Shown: positions 1 through 6,974 of the stretch, piece after piece
How positions within the stretch are numbered: the stretch's first letter is position 1
How the letters are laid out: the number at the start of each line of letters is the position of its first letter
Source of the DNA: Calditrichota bacterium
GTDB taxonomy: Bacteria > Calditrichota > Calditrichia > RBG-13-44-9 > J075
DNA length: 9,529 nt
Reading direction: 5' to 3'
NCBI GenBank assembly: GCA_024275555.1
Contig: JAJRYW010000257.1
Location: forward strand, 1 to 9,529
The notes under the pieces: model-generated
What the model was told of the DNA's origin: nothing
The model's database searches: none
What the model saw: the letters and a program-made list of their open reading frames with translations, nothing else
Program-made: the position numbers and the translations under genes

Positions 1-29
1 GTTAAAACGGCTATGTAATAATTTCTTTC

Positions 30-63
30 TCATTAACACCGGGCTTAAGCCCGGTGTTAATGA
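30..63. repeat. 34-base perfect palindrome
   Basis: Positions 30-63 read identically on both strands. The centre is CACCGGGCTTAAGCCCGGTG (37-56) and the arms extend outward through ATTAA and ATGA/TCAT. In addition the window's first ten bases (GTTAAAACGG) pair with 85-94 (CCGTTTCAAC) at 9 of 10 positions, so the palindrome lies inside a wider nested inverted repeat. Such structures can be intergenic mobile repeats, transcription terminators in RNA form, or protein-binding sites. No T-run follows on either strand, so a simple Rho-independent terminator is less likely. Confidence 0.85.
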
Positions 64-82
64 CATCTTGCACCGATTGTTT

Positions 83-98
83 AACCGTTTCAACGGTT
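83..98. repeat. Small hairpin AACCGTT / AACGGTT
   Basis: AACCGTT at 83-89 is followed after two bases by its reverse complement AACGGTT at 92-98, giving a 7-base stem. On the plus strand it is followed by TTTAAAG. It lies 20 bases from the 34-base palindrome and shares sequence with the window's first ten bases, so the three pieces (1-10, 30-63, 83-98) are probably one compound repeat element that may begin left of the window. Confidence 0.6.
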
Positions 99-435
99 TT
101 TAAAGAATGTCTAAAAAATGCAATTTGTCATGCGCCCATCTTTTTGTTTTCCGGCTATCACCTGGAAACTTACCAGTTGGAGAGTCCTCGATTGATTTCC
201 ACGTAAAACCAAAGGTTCTGTGTATGAAACTGTGGCCAAGCGTGAATCTTTCCCCAAACGAGAACTTTCGAATTGGAAATCACCAAGAATCTCGAAAACA
301 GCCCCCAAAATGAGCGAACGGTAAGTCCTTAGGTTCATTGGTTCAAAAAACATTGTAACTACTCAGGTTATCTGGTAGACTGCTCTTAAAAGAATTATTG
401 TACAAATCGTTTTTTTCATGACCTAAGCAGCTATG

Positions 436-463
436 CTTTTTCCGAGACTGCGCTCGCAAAAAG
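436..463. repeat. Imperfect 11-base inverted repeat (hairpin)
   Basis: CTTTTTCCGAG (436-446) pairs with CTCGCAAAAAG (453-463) with one mismatch and a 6-base loop. The stem carries A and T tracts at its base, the shape of a bidirectional terminator. It is more than 400 bases beyond the end of the last gene, so a terminator role for that gene is unlikely. It may be part of a repeat element. Confidence 0.45.
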
Positions 464-483
464 AGGCTTCCCCGAAACCATTG

Positions 484-530
484 ATCTACAATTTACGAAT
501 AGCGATTTACGATTTGAAATTCAATCGTCA
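484..530. repeat. Low-complexity repeat with ATTTACGA units
   Basis: Two copies of ATTTACGA lie about 14 bases apart (near 492 and 506) in an AT-rich tract with further similar words. Tracts built from units such as 'caatttacgattta' occur as intergenic repeats in many environmental bacterial genomes, where they yield spurious peptides rich in IYDL. The peptide in one frame here (NLRIAIYDLKF) fits that pattern. This rests on recollection of the repeat type; the repeat itself is short. Confidence 0.35.
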
Positions 531-621
531 TTCGGAAATCATTTTTCAAATCGACAATCCCGGATGGCCGGGAGTCAATGTACCCGCCCTGAGCGCCTAC
601 TATATATATGATAATTGAAGC

Positions 622-686
622 CCCCTCACCCCCTTCCCCTCTCCCTGTGGGCGACCGAAGCGTAAAGCGAAGGAGGGGGTGAGGGG
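622..686. repeat. Long-armed intergenic inverted repeat, CCCCTCACCCCCT type
   Basis: CCCCTCACCCCCT (622-634) is perfectly matched by AGGGGGTGAGGGG (674-686), separated by 39 bases. Inside lie a further pyrimidine tract (TTCCCCTCTCCCTG) and a short tract around CGACCGAAGCGTAAAGCGAAG. Elements of this CCCCTCACCC...GGGTGAGGGG type are a familiar class of small palindromic intergenic repeat in diverse bacteria, and they generate spurious low-complexity reading frames. Whether this copy is mobile, as a MITE- or REP-like element, cannot be judged from one copy. Confidence 0.7.
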
Positions 687-876
687 AATTACGTATCATT
701 GGCTATAACACCTGATTAGTTACAAGATATTTACTTCCTGATAAACTTGATCCGTTTTTCCTGACATGGTCTTCAATCATAAAAAACAAACAAATCATGT
801 ATATTTATTTGGCAGCAGAACAGCAAGCCCGTCTTTCCGGTTCCGGCAATTCCCGGCAACGGCATAATTGCTGCCT

Positions 877-2103
877 TCATTTGCGATTTGCAACGTCGGT
901 ACAAATTTGGGTAAACACTTCGGCAACCCGCTCCCAGCGAAAATTTTCATAGACGTAGCGTCGAGCTGTGGCGCCCATTTTTTTACGCAACTGTTCATCG
1001 CGGAGCAATTGCAGAACATAATCGGCAAATTCCCTCTCTTTATCGGCAAAAAAGATTTGTTCGCCATGTTTCAGGGGCAACCCTTCCGCTCCCACCGAGG
1101 TCGAGACCATGGCTTTGCCCATTGCCAGGGCTTCGTAAATTTTCATGCGGGTGCCGCCGCCAATGCGGATCGGCACAATAAACACGGCGCTCCCGGCGAT
1201 GTAGGGCCGGGTGTCTTCCACCCAGCCGGTAAGCGTGATGTTGGTTTTACCTTCCGCTATTTTTTGGAGCGCAGAGGTGGGTCTCCGGCCGACGATCACC
1301 AATTCGGTCTCCGGTTCTTCCTGCAAAATCTGCGGGAAAATCTGCTCGATGAAGTAAAGCATGGCGTCCTCATTGGGCAGCCAGTCCATCGACCCGGTAA
1401 ACACCAGTTGTTTTTTCTCCGCGATATCCGGGCGGGGCTGATAGAAGTCTGTGTCCACCCCGGTGGGAATGGCGTAGACATGCTCAGCCCCGTACATCGT
1501 TTCCATACGCTCTTTGTCCATCTCGGAGACGGCAATCGTTCCGTCAAAGCGGCGGCACATCTCTCCTTCATGGCGCAACATGCGCCGGTGCTGCAACCCC
1601 CAGAAGATTTTCGACACCGGGTCTTTGGCCTTCTCCAGGTGGCGCCGGGTAATCGTTGCTTCCACGTTGTGCTGGAACAGCAGGGTGGGAATATTTTTCA
1701 CGCGCCGGAAATTCAGGGTCGACTGCAAAAAATCGCAAATGGCTAAATCGTAATCACCCCGGGAGAGTTCCCGGTAAACCGCCGCTTCCAAATCCGGGGA
1801 ATAATCATTCAGCACCGAAACCGGGTAGCGGGAGAAAGACTGCCCGAGCAGCTTCAGCCAGAATTTCAGCGTATAGCGCCGGGTTTCTTTCCAGGGCGTG
1901 GGGATAAAACGGTCGCACAATTTTTCCATCTCCGGCAAATAAGGATCATCTTTTGGAGACTCCACATTGCTGATCAGCGTCAGCGACGCCATGTTTTTGA
2001 ATTGCTCCAGAATTTTCCCGGTGCGAATCTTTCCCCCGGTATCCATGGGAAAAAGAAAGCGCTGGGAGAGGAAGAGAACTTTCAGTTTACTGTTGCTGTT
2101 CAT
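877..2103 (-). CDS. GT4-type glycosyltransferase
   Basis: A 408-residue cytoplasmic or membrane-associated glycosyltransferase of GT4 type (GT-B fold), predicted to transfer a sugar from a nucleotide donor during surface glycan assembly. The N-terminal half opens with a beta-strand and loop (KVLFLSQRFLFPMDTGGKIR, residues 8-27), the usual acceptor-side start with a glycine-rich loop. The C-terminal donor domain shows FTGSMDWLPNEDAM (235-248), IVPIRIGGGTRMKIYEALAM (309-328) with the conserved E324, and the VSTSVGAEGL loop (333-342). These motifs resemble the GT4 proteins often found in exopolysaccharide and exosortase-linked loci. There is no signal peptide or membrane span. The ATG is preceded by GCGAGGCAAC, a good ribosome binding site, and the gene starts 13 bases after the stop of the upstream glycosyltransferase, so the two are almost certainly co-transcribed. 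Donor and acceptor cannot be read from sequence. Confidence 0.93.
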   Translation of the reverse strand: MNSNSKLKVLFLSQRFLFPMDTGGKIRTGKILEQFKNMASLTLISNVESPKDDPYLPEMEKLCDRFIPTPWKETRRYTLKFWLKLLGQSFSRYPVSVLNDYSPDLEAAVYRELSRGDYDLAICDFLQSTLNFRRVKNIPTLLFQHNVEATITRRHLEKAKDPVSKIFWGLQHRRMLRHEGEMCRRFDGTIAVSEMDKERMETMYGAEHVYAIPTGVDTDFYQPRPDIAEKKQLVFTGSMDWLPNEDAMLYFIEQIFPQILQEEPETELVIVGRRPTSALQKIAEGKTNITLTGWVEDTRPYIAGSAVFIVPIRIGGGTRMKIYEALAMGKAMVSTSVGAEGLPLKHGEQIFFADKEREFADYVLQLLRDEQLRKKMGATARRYVYENFRWERVAEVFTQICTDVANRK

Positions 2104-2116
2104 GTTGCCTCGCTTT

Positions 2117-3211
2117 TCAAACTTCGGTTAAGATCGCCACTTCCTCTGCCACCGTATCCCGTATTTCCGGTTTAATCACCTGCTTTTTCACTTCGGGCAG
2201 ATTGCGGATGGTCTCATCCAGCACCCGCACCATATCGGCAATATCCTCATGGTTGTAGGTGATGCAACCGGGGGGACGACGATGGTTTTCGCTGGCGACC
2301 ACCGGCACGCCCAGCGCCAGCGCTTCCAGCACCGAGGAAGCAACCCCGTCGCGGATGGGCGTACGCAGAAAAATATCCGACTTGTGCACTAAGGTTAAAA
2401 AGGTGTCGTGATCCAAATCTCCGGCAAAAAACACGCTATCCTCAATCCCCAATTCTTTTACCAGGGCGCGGATCTCTTCGGAGTTGTCGTCAGAGCCCAG
2501 GATGATCAGGCCAACCCCGGGGTGTATTTTGGTTAACTCGGCGACGCCCTTCACCATCCGGTCGATAAAAAATTCCGGACGGAAGAAGACATAGGAACTG
2601 ATCAGAATCTCTTTCCGCTCTACAAAATCACCCATCGCACCGCTGAGATTTGCGGGATGATACTGCAAATACTGGCGGCTGAAAGCCTGGATGGGTATAA
2701 TCTTACCCGGGCAAATTCCGTACTCGATGATTTTTTCTTTAACCGCCTCATTATTGCAGATAACCTTCCGGGCTACCCCAAAAATAAACTTAAACATAGG
2801 CGCCAGTTTGGGCGCCCGCTCCCGGGGGAAATAAATCTGGTAGGGCCCGGCATGGACAGTCAGAATCGGCCGTTTAAAGGTGAGCAGATTGAGCGTCTCG
2901 GCAATAATGGTCAGGATAAACCCTTTGGGCGAATTGCCGTTCAGGTGCATGTGAACCCGGTATCCTTTAAGGCTGAGCTTAAAAACTTTCCAGGCGTAAT
3001 CCAGCCCATTCATGGAAGTGAGGTATTCCGGGCTGGGGATAGTGCGGCTTTCCGGGGCAATATTGATCACCTGGCACTCATGCCCGGCCTCGATCAGGGC
3101 TTGCTTGACGAAAGACACCCGGATTCCCCAGCCGGCCCGGGGAGGCGGATAGGAACTGATCTCCAAGATTTTTTTCGATTTCCTCCCGGCGGGGCGGGGC
3201 GGTGAACTCAT
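2117..3211 (-). CDS. GT4-type glycosyltransferase
   Basis: A 364-residue glycosyltransferase with GT-B architecture, probably acting in the same glycan as its downstream neighbour. After a short basic, proline-rich N-terminus comes KILEISSYPPPRAGWGIRVS (residues 14-33), the first strand and nucleotide/acceptor loop, then LTVHAGPYQIYF (117-128). The C-terminal half has LIILGSDDNSEE (235-246), VFFAGDLDHDTFLTLVHKSD (260-279), and DGVASSVLEALALGVPVVAS (288-307) with E295 in the usual donor-binding position. The frame is open upstream to a GTG at 3376, but those 55 extra residues are cysteine-rich and unlike the family, so I chose the ATG at 3209-3211, preceded by AAAAGGT and, further off, GAGG. 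A 226-base gap separates it from asd. Related GT4 proteins in capsule loci carry the same DG.xSSVLEAL motif. The sugar specificity is unknown. Confidence 0.9.
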   Translation of the reverse strand: MSSPPRPAGRKSKKILEISSYPPPRAGWGIRVSFVKQALIEAGHECQVINIAPESRTIPSPEYLTSMNGLDYAWKVFKLSLKGYRVHMHLNGNSPKGFILTIIAETLNLLTFKRPILTVHAGPYQIYFPRERAPKLAPMFKFIFGVARKVICNNEAVKEKIIEYGICPGKIIPIQAFSRQYLQYHPANLSGAMGDFVERKEILISSYVFFRPEFFIDRMVKGVAELTKIHPGVGLIILGSDDNSEEIRALVKELGIEDSVFFAGDLDHDTFLTLVHKSDIFLRTPIRDGVASSVLEALALGVPVVASENHRRPPGCITYNHEDIADMVRVLDETIRNLPEVKKQVIKPEIRDTVAEEVAILTEV

Positions 3212-3437
3212 ACCTTTTACGAACCTCGTTTTTCCGCTAACTGTATAATTTTTTGCAGGATGAACAGTGATATAATTCGGTATTTTTTTCCGGATAATTA
3301 TCAACTTTCCACATTCGACGCCGGATGTACACCGGCAACCCGGGAAAACGCCCAATATAGCCGCTTCCCTCCGCACTTTCGGTGACGCACCTTAAAAATC
3401 CGATTTTAAAAATTGAATATTTTTCGATGTGCAATTT

Positions 3438-4439
3438 TTACAGCAATCCCATCTCGATCATCTTCTCCGCGATCTGCACGGTGTTGGTTGCCGCCCCTTT
3501 GCGCAGATTATCGCTCACCACCCACATATCCAATCCATTCTCGATGGAGGGATCGCGTCTCAGCCGGCCCACAAACACCTCATCCCGTCCTGCGGCATTG
3601 ATGGGCATCGGATAACGTGACCGGCCGGGGTCGTCTTCCAGAATAATGCCGGGCGAGCGCCGCAGAATTTCGCGCACTTCCTCCAGGTCAAACGGCCGGC
3701 AGAACTCCACATTGAGCGCTTCCGAGTGCCCTGTTATCACCGGCGTGCGCACACAGGTGGCGGTAATTGCCAGTTGCGGCGCAGCCATAATCTTCCGGGT
3801 TTCGCGGATCATCTTATGCTCCTCGCGGGTGTAGCCGTCTTCCAGGAACACATCAACTTGCGGCAAACAATTATAGGCAATGGGATGCGGGTAGGCCGGC
3901 TGCGGAACGGCGCTGCCGGCGATCTCGGCGCGCAACTGCTCCACGGCTGTTTTTCCCGAGCCGCTAACAGCCTGGTAAGTGGCCGCCACCACCCGTTTAA
4001 TTTGATAGCGCCGGTGCAGCGGGTGCAAAGCGACCACCATCTGAATGGTTGAACAATTGGGATTGGCGATGATTCCCCGGTGCTCTTTTAACGCCTGCGG
4101 ATTTACCTCCGGCACAACCAGGGGAACCTCCGGCGCCATCCGCCAGGCGCTGGAATTATCCACCACCACCGCGCCCGCTGCAACCGCCTGCGGCGCCGTC
4201 TCTTTACTGACCGCGCCCCCGGCAGAAAAAAGCGCTACATCCACCCCCCGGAAACACTCCGCCGTTAATTCTTCTACAATGACCGAGGCGTCCCCAAAAG
4301 GCAAAGAAACTCCAACGGAGCGGGCCGAGGCCAGCAGCCTCAGATCCTTCACCGGGAAATTGCGTTCCTGCAGCACCTCCAGCATCTTCCGGCCCACCAG
4401 CCCGGTAGCCCCAACGACGGCAACGGTATACTGTTTCAT
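3438..4439 (-). CDS. asd: Aspartate-semialdehyde dehydrogenase
   Basis: NADPH-dependent reductive dephosphorylation of L-aspartyl-4-phosphate to L-aspartate-4-semialdehyde, the branch point to lysine/diaminopimelate, threonine and methionine, in the cytoplasm. The protein has 333 residues, normal for the family. The N-terminal Rossmann motif is VVGATGLVG (residues 8-16), NSSAWRM (95-101) matches the phosphate-binding region, ANPNCSTIQ (125-133) holds the catalytic C129, TYQAVSGSGK (154-163) contains the active-site Q156, and RTPVITGHSE (231-240) carries R231 and the acid/base H238. All key residues are present. The frame extends three codons upstream to a TTG, but the ATG at 4437-4439 with GAGAGCT just before it is preferred. 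The gene starts 55 bases after the heparinase-like gene, apparently in the same operon. Its place among polysaccharide genes is unexpected, since asd usually sits with lysC, dap or usg genes. Confidence 0.96.
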   Translation of the reverse strand: MKQYTVAVVGATGLVGRKMLEVLQERNFPVKDLRLLASARSVGVSLPFGDASVIVEELTAECFRGVDVALFSAGGAVSKETAPQAVAAGAVVVDNSSAWRMAPEVPLVVPEVNPQALKEHRGIIANPNCSTIQMVVALHPLHRRYQIKRVVAATYQAVSGSGKTAVEQLRAEIAGSAVPQPAYPHPIAYNCLPQVDVFLEDGYTREEHKMIRETRKIMAAPQLAITATCVRTPVITGHSEALNVEFCRPFDLEEVREILRRSPGIILEDDPGRSRYPMPINAAGRDEVFVGRLRRDPSIENGLDMWVVSDNLRKGAATNTVQIAEKMIEMGLL

Positions 4440-4494
4440 AGCTCTCAAATGTGTTATGTGTTCATATCTCCGGCGCGTGATGATGATATTCCGC

Positions 4495-6879
4495 TCACGT
4501 CCGGGCGGGCGGCCAGGAAATTTCCGGCGCTTGTTTCTCCCGCAGTATAATATGCGCCAGCGGGCGGCCCGGGCCGACGGTTTCTACCGGCGCCTGTTCC
4601 ACCAATATTTGCCAGGGCAGCACCAGGTACATCTCGCGCTTTTTCTCGTTTGCCGAGCAGATCGCCCAGCGGGCGTCGCTTTGCAGAGCCGCTTCGCGGT
4701 CGATCTCAACCGGCTTTTGTTCCGGATTCCATACCACCGTCTCCTGCTCCCCGCCCAGGGTTACCCGGCAGCGGCATCCCGATTCCGGCAGCGCCTCCAG
4801 GGAAAGGTGCAGCTCTTCAGGCGCAAATTCCCGCAGCGGGAAGAGCATGGCCATAAAGACCGGCAGCGAGCTTTGCCCGGTTATGCGCGCCGCCGAGATG
4901 GGCTGCTTTTTCCCGTAGCCTTCGGCCATCCAGCCCTGGTCTGCCGCAGCCCCGCCGGCCTGGCAATCCAGATGGAATCCCCCCGGCAAGGCAGCCAGCA
5001 TAACCGGCTGACGCCCATCGAGCACAAAATTGCCGTCGGCAGTGAATTGAGCGCTGCTGAAATGAAGCGAGGATTCGATGTGAAAATCGGCGCGCGGCTC
5101 TGCTCCGAACAGATGATCCAGAACCAGCACATATTTTCCTTTCCGGAAGAGGATTTCCCGGCGGTGGCGCACCTTTTCAGGCAGCCCGGCAAACCGGTCT
5201 ATCGCCGCTCCGGCAACATGCAGCAGCTCGCTTTCCAGCCAGATTCGCTCCGTTGGCGAGGAAACCTGCGACCAGCTAATCCGCCCTTCGTGCACGGCCT
5301 GGCCGCAGCCGTTGACCTCCACCACATTATGGCCGCGGGTCGCCCGAAAGTAGCGATGCCACTCCAGCGACCCGAAGTAGGTATGGAAACCGGGATCGAT
5401 GACCAGCGGGCGGCCCCGCAGACAAAGCTCAAACGAGAGAATATCCGCGTGACCGTGGGCGGCGGAGGGCGTGGCGTCTTTATGCACCCCGTGGGCAATT
5501 TCACCGAAATCGAACAACAGGTAGTTTGCCTGTTCATCCCAACCGTCCCGGATGATGGCATAACCGCTGGCCTCGAATTTTATTGAGGCGGCCTCCGGCG
5601 GGGCGACAGCCAATTGGCGGTATTGTTCCACCCCGGCAGGGCCCAGCAGCCAAAGCAGTTCCTCCGCCGGGCCCTGGCTGACGCATTTCATATCCCCCCG
5701 GCCAAACAGAACCGCCCCCAACGCCTGGAAACAACGTAAATCCCATTGGGGCTCCGGGAGATAAAAATACACCGAGCGGGCGCTGTCGATATCGCCCAGC
5801 ATCGGCAGGCGGCCGTCCGGGCGGGTTAAGTGCATCGGGAATTCGATGGCCTGTTCCAACCGCCCCCAGGTGCGCGGGGAAACCGGCAGATCATTTTGCT
5901 TGCGCAGCAGGGCGGTCGTCAAATAAAATCCCAGGGTAAAATGATGGTAGTAGCTGGCCTGCTCCACGGTAAACCCATCCGGAGCAAATTGATGATCCAA
6001 CTGCTCTTCCAAAATCTTCCAGTAGTGATCACGCCATTTTGCGGTGCGGCCGCGCCCCCCCATTACCACGCCTAAAAAGGAAAGTGCGGCCAATTCGCCA
6101 ATCAGGTGGTTATAGGGGCTGTAGTAAAAAGAGAGGTTTTCTTCGATTATGGCGCCGTGCAGGAGAAGCTGCCGGGTGAGCGTTTGCAGCCGCTCTTCCG
6201 TCCACACCGGCGAGGTGCGCGTGAAGTAGTAGGCCCACACCCAGGAAAAAATCCGCACGGAGTGTTCCAGCACCGAGGTATTATTGATTCCGATTTTATA
6301 AGGGGCGTCTTCTATCCAGCTTTTTAGCCACTGCCAGATTTTTTGCGGATACCGCTCATCCCCGCTTACCAGGTAAGCTTTGGCAACCTCGATAAAAAAC
6401 TGGTGACGATTCAATTCCCAGGCAAATTTTACATCGCCGTAGCGTTCCGTATTAAACATGTCCACCTGGGAATGATGCCTGAGGGGATAGTCCGCGCCGG
6501 TTTCCGGGTTGCGGTTCCAGGAAATTCGTCCTTCCAAATACACCTTCAGCCCCAGCAATTCAAACTCATGATTTATAAGACGCTCCGCCTGCTCCAACGC
6601 CGGCACTGCTTGCCGGGGGAACTCCCGCTGATATATTTCTTTAAGCGCCGCAGGCTCCTCTACCAATCCAAAAAATTTTATCGATGTATCCGGGAAACGC
6701 CCGGACTGGTAATCCCATGATTGGATCCATCCCGGCTCAAACAATTGAGGATTTGTTCGGATATCCAGGTCGCCAAGCCGCCGCACTTCCCGGCGATTAC
6801 GCAGCATTTGCCGGGCGCGGAAGGAAATTTCCGCCGGCGACATTTTGCTCAGTTTGGAGGCGTACTGAATGAGTTTCAT
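4495..6879 (-). CDS. Heparinase II/III-family protein (polysaccharide lyase-like)
   Basis: A 794-residue protein of the heparinase II/III superfamily, whose characterised members cleave acidic polysaccharides (heparin, heparan sulfate, alginate) by beta-elimination. Residues about 60-370 form an alpha-helical toroid-like N-terminal domain with KFAWELNRHQFF (151-162), NNTSVLEHSVRI (199-210), SPYNHLIGE (254-262) and EQASYYHHFTLGFY (306-319). The C-terminal beta-sheet domain starts near FEASGYAIIRDGWD (435-448) and includes AAHGHADILSFEL (473-485) and PGFHTYFGSLEWHRYFRATR (496-515). The conserved Asn, Tyr and His residues expected for catalysis are in these motifs. I see no clear signal peptide: the N-terminus MKLIQYASKLSKMSPAEISF is amphipathic. 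Proteins of this layout occur in many exopolysaccharide loci, where substrate and polarity are usually untested. There is no clear ribosome binding site at the ATG. The gene begins 95 bases after wecB. Confidence 0.9.
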   Translation of the reverse strand: MKLIQYASKLSKMSPAEISFRARQMLRNRREVRRLGDLDIRTNPQLFEPGWIQSWDYQSGRFPDTSIKFFGLVEEPAALKEIYQREFPRQAVPALEQAERLINHEFELLGLKVYLEGRISWNRNPETGADYPLRHHSQVDMFNTERYGDVKFAWELNRHQFFIEVAKAYLVSGDERYPQKIWQWLKSWIEDAPYKIGINNTSVLEHSVRIFSWVWAYYFTRTSPVWTEERLQTLTRQLLLHGAIIEENLSFYYSPYNHLIGELAALSFLGVVMGGRGRTAKWRDHYWKILEEQLDHQFAPDGFTVEQASYYHHFTLGFYLTTALLRKQNDLPVSPRTWGRLEQAIEFPMHLTRPDGRLPMLGDIDSARSVYFYLPEPQWDLRCFQALGAVLFGRGDMKCVSQGPAEELLWLLGPAGVEQYRQLAVAPPEAASIKFEASGYAIIRDGWDEQANYLLFDFGEIAHGVHKDATPSAAHGHADILSFELCLRGRPLVIDPGFHTYFGSLEWHRYFRATRGHNVVEVNGCGQAVHEGRISWSQVSSPTERIWLESELLHVAGAAIDRFAGLPEKVRHRREILFRKGKYVLVLDHLFGAEPRADFHIESSLHFSSAQFTADGNFVLDGRQPVMLAALPGGFHLDCQAGGAAADQGWMAEGYGKKQPISAARITGQSSLPVFMAMLFPLREFAPEELHLSLEALPESGCRCRVTLGGEQETVVWNPEQKPVEIDREAALQSDARWAICSANEKKREMYLVLPWQILVEQAPVETVGPGRPLAHIILREKQAPEISWPPART

Positions 6880-6974
6880 AGAGGTAGATCAATTTGAAAA
6901 AATTCGGCGTGATTCCGCGCCAAAGACAACTTGCAAGGCACATCTTCGAACGAAAAATCACCGGATTATCAACA

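Larger units (their letters stand above)
1..876. other. Gene-free, repeat-rich intergenic region downstream of the polysaccharide genes
   Basis: I see no convincing gene here. The short open frames on both strands show no recognisable domain, and one of them (493-699, minus) simply reads through a C-rich/G-rich inverted repeat and gives a low-complexity peptide. The region is more AT-rich than the flanking genes and contains a 34-base perfect palindrome, a small hairpin, a second hairpin near 436-463, short ATTTACGA-type repeats and a long-armed CCCCTCACC inverted repeat, listed separately. The last gene of the minus-strand cluster ends at its right border, so it is probably the downstream boundary of the locus. 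A degraded gene between about 110 and 350 cannot be excluded. Confidence 0.6.

Noticed and set aside
1..98. CRISPR array or tRNA/rRNA gene
   Set aside because: There is no regularly spaced direct repeat series with spacers and no cloverleaf or rRNA signature; the symmetry is palindromic only.
111..353. 80-codon minus-strand open frame in the left intergenic region
   Set aside because: No recognisable domain, no clear ribosome binding site, and it sits between repeat elements; a degraded gene is possible but not supportable.
493..699. 68-codon minus-strand open frame
   Set aside because: The peptide (SPHPLL...GRGEGGEG) is simply the translation of the CCCCTCACC inverted repeat, a common spurious product.
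868..1746. 292-codon plus-strand open frame
   Set aside because: It lies antisense to the GT4 glycosyltransferase with its diagnostic motifs; the peptide is rich in His, Phe, Gly and Arg without any domain, typical of a shadow frame in GC-rich DNA.
3212..3376. 55-residue N-terminal extension of the second glycosyltransferase from a GTG start
   Set aside because: The extension is cysteine- and arginine-rich with no family similarity, and family homology starts shortly after the internal ATG.
4045..5586. 513-codon plus-strand open frame
   Set aside because: It runs antisense across the asd and heparinase-like genes, both clearly coding, and its peptide has no family resemblance.
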